From Deltaproteobacteria bacterium (lineage in GTDB: Bacteria > Bdellovibrionota > FAC87 > UBA2466): a stretch of 64,000 nt of DNA. Position numbers and translations under genes: made by a program. The stretch covers positions 37,294-101,293 of the forward strand of contig JACPWY010000051.1 in the NCBI GenBank assembly GCA_016196825.1. Direction: 5' to 3'. Each line of letters opens with the position of its first letter. Position 1 is the first letter of the stretch. Under the pieces are notes generated by a model, which was not told the origin of the DNA, searched no databases, and saw only the letters and a list, made by a program, of their open reading frames with translations. Positions 9,386 through 18,200 of the stretch are shown in pieces.

Positions 9386-10414
9386 TCAGTTCCATCGGCA
9401 ATCATAGTTGGAGAAGCGCAACCGTATCTCGTCAACCAGCGCCGAGGCGCCCTGTTGGCGGTAATTGTCCAGGGGGGCCATTGTCAATTCTTCAATCTGG
9501 AAAGGGAGCGCGCCACCCAGGATGTCGGCCCATTGTTCTTTCTCTAACAGAAGAGCGGCTCCACCGGGTGGTTGTACGATGGGGACTGCGCGATTTCTAA
9601 TCAAGAAGCCCGATACAAATGAAGATTTGATTTTCAGGTTTGTGAATCCCTCGGTGCGGGACACCTGAAAGAGGTGACCGCGAGAATTGGTGCAGTGAAA
9701 CGTCTCCCCGGGAATGGACCCATATTGGCATTTCAGTGACTCGGCCAGCTTATGCCTGAGCCTGCCATCCTGAGGATTGATCGAAAGAAACGCATCGGCC
9801 CGCTCTGAATTATCTTCCGCAGGGGCCAATTCAAATGTGATTGTTCCGCTAATCACGGGCTCTGTGTCGGAGTCGTTAACAATTGTCCGATATTCGCAAA
9901 CAGGCAATTTGCCTTGATAATAACTGCCCCAGGTTGTAACCCTCGGGAAGGCACTGAGGACAATGATCTCAGAGATCGAGTAATCGTCATCGCGGCGATC
10001 GTTCATCAATGACACAACTTCATGAATCACCAGTTGCCACCGGCGGTGCTCATCTCGCAAGCTCTGCCAACGAGCTCGCTGAACGATGATCTTTTGGTAC
10101 CCTGGCTGGTTCTCAGCGTCCTTTTCTTTTCCATCAATTGTAATGATCTCAGAGGTTGATTCAATCTTGGCGGTTTCGATTATTCGGCAAAATTCTTCTG
10201 CTGATATGGAGCTTGGGTGCTCTAAGAGCCATTGGCATACCCTCCTGCCTGTGTTCCTGAATTCGGCCACGAAGCCATCGCCGCCGTGAGCATCATTTCC
10301 CTGAGGGGAAACAGTGGTGGGACTGCCCTGAGAGATTGTTCCCATCGGCGCCGTGGAATTAATGCGCGTGCATCCCAACGCTAAGGTTACCAAAGTTAGG
10401 ACTGCGTACTTCAT
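9386..10414 (-). CDS. Lipoprotein with GGDG-xxAEF and HEVVSL motifs; partner of the TIGR02147 regulator
   Basis: MKYAVLTLVTLALGC lipobox; HGGDGFVAEF; VIHEVVSLMNDRRDDDYSIS; overlaps the upstream regulator by 4 nt (ATGA). Confidence 0.65.
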   Translation of the reverse strand: MKYAVLTLVTLALGCTRINSTAPMGTISQGSPTTVSPQGNDAHGGDGFVAEFRNTGRRVCQWLLEHPSSISAEEFCRIIETAKIESTSEIITIDGKEKDAENQPGYQKIIVQRARWQSLRDEHRRWQLVIHEVVSLMNDRRDDDYSISEIIVLSAFPRVTTWGSYYQGKLPVCEYRTIVNDSDTEPVISGTITFELAPAEDNSERADAFLSINPQDGRLRHKLAESLKCQYGSIPGETFHCTNSRGHLFQVSRTEGFTNLKIKSSFVSGFLIRNRAVPIVQPPGGAALLLEKEQWADILGGALPFQIEELTMAPLDNYRQQGASALVDEIRLRFSNYDCRWN

Positions 10415-11181
10415 GAGTTCTCCTTCGAAGAGGCAAAGAGTTGAACGGTCAGATTGAAAACCTGGCGTGGCGTACCCAGCTGCTCGAGCTCACTTGTTAG
10501 TTCTCTGCGAAATGTTTGGATGCGGGCCTTGGCGTAGGGCAAGAGAGCGGGGTCCATCGCAAAGGTCGTGGAGGTGTGGTCACGTTTTTCGAGCGGTTCA
10601 TTTTCCAGAGATTCAACTGCCTTTTGGATCAGCTGGAGCTGAAACCTGCGTGTGGCCGTTGTAGAGTGCCGGGGATCCAATCGAAATGATTCTTTCGTCT
10701 GTCGCCAGCGGCCATCTTTATTTTGCGCGATAATTCCAAGCCGGATCAAGCGGTCGATCGCAAGCCCCGCTTCGAGTGGAGAGAGATTCAATTGCCGAGC
10801 AATCCACTGCGCCTCTAAACGGGCGTTGGGCAATTCCAGGAGGCTGAGGATCGCAAAATGGTACCACTCAGCGATGACCGCGAAGGTGTCCAGGTCCATC
10901 GGGGAGGGCTCACTGACAAATGCCGTCGTCCCATTTGAAGAAAACAAAGCCTGGGCTTCCGTCGGGCTCAGAGCGAGTTGAGCGGCAACGCTGATCGCAG
11001 CCTTTTTTGAGAGGGGGCGCTTGCCGGACAGCACAAGAGAAAGGACCGTGTGACTCATTCCTAGCGATCGGGCGAAGGCTCGTTGGCTATACCGTGGATT
11101 TTTTTCGCTACGGCGCTCGAGTTCCTCCTTCAAAAGCTGCCGTGGCTCGAGGCGTGAGGTCTGTGACTTAACTGGCTCCAT
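10411..11181 (-). CDS. TIGR02147/DUF4423-family regulator
   Basis: N-terminal HTH RYSQRAFARSLGMSHTVLSLVLSGKRPLS, plus central LSPLEAGLAIDRLIRLGIIAQNKDGRW. Confidence 0.75.
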   Translation of the reverse strand: MEPVKSQTSRLEPRQLLKEELERRSEKNPRYSQRAFARSLGMSHTVLSLVLSGKRPLSKKAAISVAAQLALSPTEAQALFSSNGTTAFVSEPSPMDLDTFAVIAEWYHFAILSLLELPNARLEAQWIARQLNLSPLEAGLAIDRLIRLGIIAQNKDGRWRQTKESFRLDPRHSTTATRRFQLQLIQKAVESLENEPLEKRDHTSTTFAMDPALLPYAKARIQTFRRELTSELEQLGTPRQVFNLTVQLFASSKENS

Positions 11182-11229
11182 CGAGGCAAGGGGAATAACA
11201 TATTGGAATCTTGAGTCTCAACACCAAAA

Positions 11230-11247
11230 TGAAACCAGTTGGTTTCA
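11230..11247. promoter_or_regulatory. Perfect dyad TGAAACCA-GT-TGGTTTCA upstream of the TIGR02147 gene
   Basis: Read directly; 48 nt upstream of the 11181 start; same GGTTTC/GAAACC half-sites as sites A-D but with inverted arrangement. Confidence 0.6.
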
Positions 11248-11339
11248 AAGCTAATCACTGGCCCAATAACTTATAAATTCAATTACTTCTGCCAGCATTA
11301 AGGCGAGGGTTTAATGCAATTGTTTCAGTCTTGGGAATA

Positions 11340-12239
11340 TCAAGGGTTGTTGAATTGGGGAGGGACGGTGGTCTGACCATATTCATTGTCTCCCCAGCAT
11401 GTCACCGTGCCAGCATCTAGAGCACAGGTGTGTTGTCCACCCGCAGACACCTGGCGAGGGTTTCCAAAAATGGGAACACTGTTCCCACCATTGCCATCAA
11501 ATCCCCAACACTCTAGCCCATCAGCACCTAGCGCGCAGACATGCCCACCACCCACGGAAATTGTGTTTGGTTCTCGGACAGAGGGAACATTGGTCTGGCC
11601 CCACCCATTATATCCCCAACATTTCACGCCATCGGCATCCAGCGCACAGGCGGTTAAACTATTTGTAGATATTTGGCGTGGGTTTCGAAGAGGGGGAACA
11701 TTACTCTGGCCCCATTCATTATATCCCCAACACTTAACTCCATCGGCATCCAACGCACAGGTGTGAAGGAAACCTGCTGAAATTTGGAGTGGTTTTCTAA
11801 GGGAAGGAACCACGGTTTCTCCTCTTGGATTATTTCCCCAGCACTTAACTCCATCGGCGTCCAACGCGCAGGTATGAAGGAAACCTGCTGAGATTTGGCG
11901 TGGTTTTCTTAAGGGAGGGACGCTAGTTTGACCAAATTCATTGTCTCCCCAACACCTTGCTCCATCGGCATCCAGCGCACAGACATGCTTACCGCCGGCG
12001 GATATTTGGCGTGGTCTTCGAAGGCGGGGAACGTTGATTTGGCTAAACTGATTATCTCCCCAGCACTTTACTCTTCCTTTTTTCAGTCCACAGGAAAAAT
12101 AATTCCCGCTTGAGAGCATTACCTGTGCGGAAGCTACGTCTTCGACCAACTGAGTATGATGGTCGCCACCGAAACAGGATTTTGGATGAGTAACAAGTTC
12201 CCCAAGCAAAAGTAATAAGATTAATCCAAAATGTCTCAT
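11340..12239 (-). CDS. Exported RCC1-like repeat protein
   Basis: Tandem 37-aa repeats CWGDNxxGQxxVPxLRxPRQISAGxxHxCALDADGVK. Confidence 0.75.
   Translation of the reverse strand: MRHFGLILLLLLGELVTHPKSCFGGDHHTQLVEDVASAQVMLSSGNYFSCGLKKGRVKCWGDNQFSQINVPRLRRPRQISAGGKHVCALDADGARCWGDNEFGQTSVPPLRKPRQISAGFLHTCALDADGVKCWGNNPRGETVVPSLRKPLQISAGFLHTCALDADGVKCWGYNEWGQSNVPPLRNPRQISTNSLTACALDADGVKCWGYNGWGQTNVPSVREPNTISVGGGHVCALGADGLECWGFDGNGGNSVPIFGNPRQVSAGGQHTCALDAGTVTCWGDNEYGQTTVPPQFNNP
11345..12090. repeat. 111-bp tandem repeats inside the RCC1-like gene
   Basis: Neighbouring units keep long identical stretches, e.g. cacttaactccatcggc[ag]tccaacgc[ag]caggt[ag]tgaaggaaacctgctga. Confidence 0.6.
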
Positions 12240-12333
12240 TGATATTCTCCCAAGACGCCGCTGCTCTTTTCCAGATTAGGATGGGGGAGAATCTCTAGTG
12301 ACATTGAGTATAAAACAGCACCGATTGAATAAT

Positions 12334-12356
12334 GTGGTTTCACATTTTGAAACCAC
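12334..12356. promoter_or_regulatory. Dyad site D: GTGGTTTC-ACATTTT-GAAACCAC
   Basis: Read directly; extends outward to TGTGGTTTC/GAAACCACA; 94 nt upstream of the 12239 start; TATACT lies 21 nt further downstream on the minus strand. Confidence 0.65.
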
Positions 12357-12425
12357 ATCGCATGCGACGGAGTCACCCGATGCGATGATGAATTGTACGC
12401 CCTCTCTCAATGAGGCGCTGCTAGG

Positions 12426-13850
12426 TTAGTGGGCGGCCTTAACGGTGAGTTCCATTGGCGTGGTTTCCAGATCGCGCTCGGGCGCTTGTGGGGGTGAAGC
12501 GTTTCCTTCGGCGGCCGGATGCCGAGTGCCCTTGAGTTCCTGTTTCATTTCTGGTGTGAGGCCGTTGAGCTCGACGAGGTTCATACTTCCAGTCTTGATC
12601 TGCCACTGATTGACCTCTTTGTCGTTGGAAGGAAGATTGGGTGACAAAACTGATAGGGCCTTGACCCGTGCAGCGGAATCGGCCACGGCCTGATTATAGG
12701 TGCCAATCTGTTCGGCGTTGGTCTGGCGGTTGATCTGGTATTCCTTGCCGCCCACTTCATAATCGGCCACATCGCTAGAAATGTCTTCTTTGCTCAGGGC
12801 GAGTTTCGAAGGTTTGGGGAGTGAATTGGGATCGATCCCCGCGTAATCGATGGCCGCGATGTTGGCGCGGATTCGCCAGGAATCGATCGCCTCCGCCTCT
12901 TTGCTGCCGGGTTTCACCTGGTCACCTTGAATCGTTGGGTTGACCGCGTAGACGCTCTGGCGTTTCATCTGAATGCACAGGTTATAGCGGCGCTCTAAAT
13001 CCTCGGCGCGGGTCAAAGGATCGAGAAGCGGCTGAACCCGAATGCGCTCCTCCACACCCATGGGATCGGGATCGCGCTTCAGGTCGATGAGATAGGCGTC
13101 GCAGTCGGCTTTGTCTTCACCGAGCATAAACTGGATCGGCTGCTGGGCCGATCGAGTTTCCCCCTGGACTGTCACGAGCCGGTTGCGAAACATCTTTGTC
13201 CAGCGGCTCGCCATGGTCCGAAGCGATTCCATGTTGGGCATCGTATTACCCTTTCGCTCCTCGGCGTCCTCGTCGTAGGTGAGGCTCATCTGACGATTGG
13301 CGGTATTGGTACCCACCTGCTCGACCTGTTTTTTTACATCGGAGGTGAGTTCCCATTTGGAGAGGCCGCCGCGATCGAGTTTGCCATCGACATCGGTCAC
13401 CGAGCCTTCAGCTTTCACGTTCCAGATCTTGTACTGCTCCGGAGAAACCTTCTTTTCGTTCGCCATCCAGGCCTGAGCCACGGCGGCCTCAAGCGGCGAT
13501 CGCTCGGCCGTCATACCGTGCATCGCGACGTAGGGATCGAGCCAGCGCTCACAGACGCGGTTACCGATCCAATTGAGACAATAGTCCCACACGTAGCTGT
13601 GGTAGGTGGTGTCGGAGGTAAAGCTATTGCCGTCGTTTCGGTTGAAGGATTGTCCGCCTCCCGTTGCCGAGTCTTTGTTGCTCGCCTCTTTCATGTCGAG
13701 CGAGGAGCCAAGTCGTTGTAGCTTTTCTGCTAGGGCGATCTTGGCTTTGAGCTCTTTGTTAGCTTCATCAAACGAGCCGGTCTTGGCGAAAAGAAAAGCG
13801 GTGAGCAAAGCTGCCGCGAGAGTGATTTGAATGGCGGTCGAGTTCCCCAA
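12426..13850 (-). CDS. Hypothetical exported/membrane-anchored protein
   Basis: 474-aa ORF with TTG start and N-terminal hydrophobic segment MGNSTAIQITLAAALLTAFLFA. Confidence 0.5.
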   Translation of the reverse strand: MGNSTAIQITLAAALLTAFLFAKTGSFDEANKELKAKIALAEKLQRLGSSLDMKEASNKDSATGGGQSFNRNDGNSFTSDTTYHSYVWDYCLNWIGNRVCERWLDPYVAMHGMTAERSPLEAAVAQAWMANEKKVSPEQYKIWNVKAEGSVTDVDGKLDRGGLSKWELTSDVKKQVEQVGTNTANRQMSLTYDEDAEERKGNTMPNMESLRTMASRWTKMFRNRLVTVQGETRSAQQPIQFMLGEDKADCDAYLIDLKRDPDPMGVEERIRVQPLLDPLTRAEDLERRYNLCIQMKRQSVYAVNPTIQGDQVKPGSKEAEAIDSWRIRANIAAIDYAGIDPNSLPKPSKLALSKEDISSDVADYEVGGKEYQINRQTNAEQIGTYNQAVADSAARVKALSVLSPNLPSNDKEVNQWQIKTGSMNLVELNGLTPEMKQELKGTRHPAAEGNASPPQAPERDLETTPMELTVKAAH

Positions 13851-14078
13851 AAAGGTATCCCCCTAGGGTCTAGATAAGCAAAGCCCGTACCGGTCTAACC
13901 TCTGGAAATCACATAGGCCTGCCCATGGGTGTATGCGGGCCTTCTGGACGCCCGCTACCGGTTGCCGTTTTTCCATGAAAATCCAGACACTTAGACTGTA
14001 TACCGCTTCGACGCCCGGGCTGAGCCTGGGGTCAATAGCGTTTACAATCCCGGAGGAGGCCGCAATACTCCGCAGTTG

Positions 14079-16472
14079 ATGACCCCCATGCTGGCCCAAT
14101 ATCGATTAATCAAAGGTCAGGTTCCCGACGCCATCCTCTTTTATCGGATGGGGGATTTCTATGAGATGTTTTTCGAGGATGCGCTGAGAGCGGCACCCAT
14201 ACTCGACGTGCAGCTCACCTCACGCGACAAGAGCAGCGAGAACCCGATTCCGATGTGTGGAGTGCCCCACCACTCGGCCATGGTCTACATCCAAAAACTG
14301 ATCGAGAAGGGGATCAAAGTTGCGATCTGCGATCAGCTTGCCGTCGATCCAAAATCGAAAGGGCTCGTCCGGCGCGAAGTGACACGCATTGTAACTCCTT
14401 CACTCATTGCAAATCCCGAAATGCTCTCTGAGACGGCGACACCGATCCTGATGGCGCTTCAGCCGGAGGGGGACAGGTTTTCGGTCGCTGCAGCTGATCT
14501 CATGAGTGGACGAGTTTTGACCGGAAGTTCGCTGTCGATCGATGAGCTGAGCGATCTTCTGACGCGGTTCACTCCGCGCGAAATCCTGCTCTCTCATTCG
14601 CCGGAAGAGGGTTCAGCGCTTTTCGAATTGCTCAAGACCTGGACTGGGGCGCCGCTGACGGTGAGGGCCTATTTTCAAGAGGGGCCATCGGGGGCGGTGA
14701 AGAAATATGTTGTGGAGACCCAAGGGGCCTCTGCCGAGGCCACTCTTTCCGATCCGCAGCCGCTCTTTGATTCTGGCCGCTTGGCAATCGACGCAGTAGC
14801 GCTAAAGTCACTGGAGGTTTTGGAGAGCAATTCTGCCGATAATCCCGAGGCCAGTCTTTTTGGGTGCATTGATCGTTGCGCGACCTCGATGGGGCGGCGG
14901 TGTCTTAAGGAATGGCTGGCCCAGCCACTCAAAAGTGAGTCGGCGATTAATCGGCGACTGGACGCCGTCGAGAAGTTTTTTAAGACGCCCGCACTCGCGG
15001 ATCAGGTACTTTCGAAATTGAGAGGGCTACGGGATCTCGAGCGACTCGCGACAAAGACCGCTTTGGGGTTGGCCCAACCGCCCGATGTGGTGGCCATCCG
15101 CACCGTGCAACAGGCTCTGCCGGAATTGCAGTCTCTTCTCTTGCAAATGGGCGTGGCTGAACTCGTCGACTTTGCTCAGCGGATTGACCTTCTGGGCCCG
15201 CTCGTTTCCGAACTGCTCAAGGCCTTCAACGATGAAGTTCCGGCGAGCTACCGTGACGCTGGAATTTTTCGCGATGACTACAGGCCCGACATTGCAGAGC
15301 TGCGCGCAGTCACTCGGGACGCCAAGAGCCTGCTTTTGGCGCTCGAGAAGCGTGAAAAGGACAGGACCGGCATTAGCTCCCTCAAGGTGCGATACAACCG
15401 CGTTTTTGGCTACGGCATCGAGGTGACGAAGACCCACCTCGCGAAGGTGCCAGACCACTTTATTCGTCGACAAACACTCGCCAACGGTGAGCGATACGTG
15501 ACCGAAGAGCTCAAGAAGCTGGAGGGTCAGATTCTAACGGCGGAGGACCGCCTCAAACGACTCGAGGAGCAGCTCTTCCTGGATTTTCGCGCTCAGCTGG
15601 CGAGGGTGCATGGGGCGCTCAAGCAAAATGCCCGAGTGATTGCGGCAGTCGATGTGTTGATCTCCTTTGCTCGCATTGCCCGAGAGAGGGGCTTCGTGCG
15701 ACCAACCCTCTCTTCAAGTTGGGAGTTGGAAATTGTTGAGGGGCGTCACCCCGTGGTCGAGGCCCTTCTTCCGCCCGGGAAATTCGTCCCCAACGACATC
15801 CGATTTCATCCGGAGGAGGCCCGTACGATGGTGATCACCGGGCCCAATATGGCTGGGAAGTCGACGATCATGAGGCAGGTGGCGTTGATTGCGATTTTGG
15901 GTCACGCTGGAAGCTTTGTCCCCGCTCGGAGCGCCCGAGTTCCACTCATCGATTCAATCTTTACCCGGATTGGGAGTTCGGATGATTTGGCCCGCGGGCG
16001 ATCGACCTTCATGGTGGAGATGTCGGAGGTGGCGCAGATTTTGAAACGGGCCACCCGGCGCAGTTTGATTCTCATCGATGAAATTGGTCGGGGCACAAGC
16101 ACCTATGACGGTCTTTCGCTGGCCTGGAGTCTGCTCGAGCATCTTCACGGCGAAGTTTGCGCCAAAACTCTATTTGCCACACATTTTCACGAACTGACTG
16201 CGCTCGAGAAATCCTTGCCGGGTCTTGTGAATGCGAACGTTCTCGTGAAAAAAATGGGAGACGAAATCGTTTTTCTCCACCGTCTCGACAGTGGTGGGTG
16301 CTCACAAAGTTATGGAGTGGATGTCGCTCGCCTGGCGGGTCTCCCGTCGAAAGTCTTGCTGCGAGCGAAAGACATTCTAACCGTTCTGGAATCCCAATCT
16401 CAGCGCGGCTATCGAGCTAGAGGCAGGGCGTTAGGATCATCCGATCAACAAATGGGTTTTTTGGAGATCTGA
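14079..16472 (+). CDS. mutS: DNA mismatch repair protein MutS
   Basis: MLAQYRLIKGQVPDAILFYRMGDFYEMF; GPNMAGKSTIMRQ Walker A; DEIGRGTSTYDGLSLAWSLLEHL; FATHFHELT. Confidence 0.97.
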   Translation: MTPMLAQYRLIKGQVPDAILFYRMGDFYEMFFEDALRAAPILDVQLTSRDKSSENPIPMCGVPHHSAMVYIQKLIEKGIKVAICDQLAVDPKSKGLVRREVTRIVTPSLIANPEMLSETATPILMALQPEGDRFSVAAADLMSGRVLTGSSLSIDELSDLLTRFTPREILLSHSPEEGSALFELLKTWTGAPLTVRAYFQEGPSGAVKKYVVETQGASAEATLSDPQPLFDSGRLAIDAVALKSLEVLESNSADNPEASLFGCIDRCATSMGRRCLKEWLAQPLKSESAINRRLDAVEKFFKTPALADQVLSKLRGLRDLERLATKTALGLAQPPDVVAIRTVQQALPELQSLLLQMGVAELVDFAQRIDLLGPLVSELLKAFNDEVPASYRDAGIFRDDYRPDIAELRAVTRDAKSLLLALEKREKDRTGISSLKVRYNRVFGYGIEVTKTHLAKVPDHFIRRQTLANGERYVTEELKKLEGQILTAEDRLKRLEEQLFLDFRAQLARVHGALKQNARVIAAVDVLISFARIARERGFVRPTLSSSWELEIVEGRHPVVEALLPPGKFVPNDIRFHPEEARTMVITGPNMAGKSTIMRQVALIAILGHAGSFVPARSARVPLIDSIFTRIGSSDDLARGRSTFMVEMSEVAQILKRATRRSLILIDEIGRGTSTYDGLSLAWSLLEHLHGEVCAKTLFATHFHELTALEKSLPGLVNANVLVKKMGDEIVFLHRLDSGGCSQSYGVDVARLAGLPSKVLLRAKDILTVLESQSQRGYRARGRALGSSDQQMGFLEI

Positions 16473-16641
16473 TTTGCTCCAAGAGCCGCTCTCCGCGCGG
16501 ATTACATTTTTCCGCAAGAAACCATATTGACAAGAATTTGTCAGGATTTTATCAATACCGGGTTGCGCATTAAATTCAGCTGTTTAGGATTTGGTTCCAT
16601 AAAGGTTGTGAGCAGGCTCGGATAGTTGGGTAGTGGAAGGA

Positions 16642-16664
16642 GTTATCCACAGAATGTGGATAAC
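16642..16664. promoter_or_regulatory. Inverted pair of DnaA-box consensus sequences (TTATCCACA / TGTGGATAA)
   Basis: GTTATCCACA-GAA-TGTGGATAAC, a perfect 10-bp inverted repeat; each arm contains the consensus DnaA box. Confidence 0.6.
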
Positions 16665-16789
16665 TAGTTCGGTAGCAGACTCGCCGTTCTCTCCCTCTCA
16701 AGTACTGAAATCGCACCAATATCGGGCAACCCCTTAGACTTACACGTATCTTGTTTGTTGCGCCTAGACATGATGCTATGAGTCACTAG

Positions 16790-17635
16790 ATGACTGGGCC
16801 TACCAAAGTTTTCCACACTGTCAGTCCGCTGCTGTTCAAAAGAGTCCATATTGTCCTCGTTCGCCCCGAGCAGTCGCAAAATGTGGGAGCGGTCGCCCGT
16901 GCTATGGCCAACATGGGTATTTTGACCCCATTAAAGATTGTTTCCGCCCCTGAGATCCTCTCTCCGGAAGCGTTTCGATTGGCGCGCCATGCCAGCGCTG
17001 TGCTTGAAAAAGCTCAGATCATCCCCATTCTAAAGAATGCCTTCGATTTTCCGGAGGGAGTTGAGGTCTGCAAGATGGCTATAACAGCCCGAGTGGGTTC
17101 ACCCGATCGGCCGCACCCTGTTTGGTTGCCTGAAGCGATGCCGAATGTGGTTGCCAAGATGAATGGGCGAGGTGATTGGCAGCTGGCAATGGTCTTTGGG
17201 CCGGAGAGTGACGGTCTGTCTAATGATGAGGTGGCCGCCTGTGATGCGATCATGCGCATCCCTTCCGATACCGAATATCGTTCGCTCAACCTTGCCCAGG
17301 CCGTCATGGTCTGTTGTTACGAGTTTCGGCGCGCTAATCTTATGGCTGCCAATGAGGGCGTTGCCCTCGCTACCCCCCAGGGGCAGAAGGATCGTCTGAT
17401 TCAACACATCTTGCAGGTGGCCGAGGCCGTGGGATTTGTCCTCCCGGGCGACCCTTATAAGATGAAGGGGCGACTCACCGAGATCCTATCGGGGTTGCCC
17501 AACCATTTGAAAGATATTAAGACGTTGCATGGCCTGCTGGATCAGGTCGCACGTTCCCTTAAGAAGCAGGCCCCCGATTTCAAGGGGCGTTACCGTAATC
17601 GATTAGAACGCGAGGCAGACAGTGAAAGAGTCTAA
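16790..17635 (+). CDS. trmJ: TrmH-family RNA methyltransferase, TrmJ-like
   Basis: HIVLVRPEQSQNVGAVARAMANMG; MVFGPESDGLSNDEVAACD; IPSDTEYRSLNLAQAVMVCCYE. Confidence 0.85.
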   Translation: MTGPTKVFHTVSPLLFKRVHIVLVRPEQSQNVGAVARAMANMGILTPLKIVSAPEILSPEAFRLARHASAVLEKAQIIPILKNAFDFPEGVEVCKMAITARVGSPDRPHPVWLPEAMPNVVAKMNGRGDWQLAMVFGPESDGLSNDEVAACDAIMRIPSDTEYRSLNLAQAVMVCCYEFRRANLMAANEGVALATPQGQKDRLIQHILQVAEAVGFVLPGDPYKMKGRLTEILSGLPNHLKDIKTLHGLLDQVARSLKKQAPDFKGRYRNRLEREADSERV

Positions 17636-18188
17636 GACCGAATCGAAAGGTAATGGCGAAGAGCTGAAAAACAACTCTGAATCGGAATTGGTTGAGGAGG
17701 CGGCGCCTCTCTCGGATGAAGAGGGTTCGGCAGTAGCGGCTGAAGACGCGGGCGAATCGGCGAAGAAAGAGTTGTTGTACATGCGGGCCGAGTTCGACAA
17801 CTACCGCAAGCGGATGATCCGAGACCAGGAGCAGATGGTCCGCTTTGCCAATGAAAAATTGATCAGGGAGCTGCTCACAATCGTCGATCTCTTCGATCGT
17901 GCCTTAGAGCATGCCGAAAAGGTGAAGGGTGAGGGCACGCCCAGCGTGAAGACCTTTGTGGATGGAATCGAGATGACCAGTCGCGAATTGGGGCAGCTTC
18001 TGATTCGTTTTGGCGTCGAGTTTGTCGGGTCGATCGGAGATAGATTTGATCCCGCGAAGCACGAAGCGATCTCCGAGGTGCTTGGTGGGGAGCCTGGAAA
18101 AGTGGTGGCCGTTCTGAATCGCGGTTGCAATCTCAATGGACGCCTCCTTCGGCCTGCGAAGGTCGTGGTGTCGAAACAAAACGGATAG
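17622..18188 (+). CDS. grpE: Nucleotide exchange factor GrpE
   Basis: LLYMRAEFDNYRKRMIRDQEQMVRFANEKLIRELLTIVDLFDRAL. Confidence 0.9.
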   Translation: MKESKTESKGNGEELKNNSESELVEEAAPLSDEEGSAVAAEDAGESAKKELLYMRAEFDNYRKRMIRDQEQMVRFANEKLIRELLTIVDLFDRALEHAEKVKGEGTPSVKTFVDGIEMTSRELGQLLIRFGVEFVGSIGDRFDPAKHEAISEVLGGEPGKVVAVLNRGCNLNGRLLRPAKVVVSKQNG

Positions 18189-18200
18189 ACTTTCAAAAAG

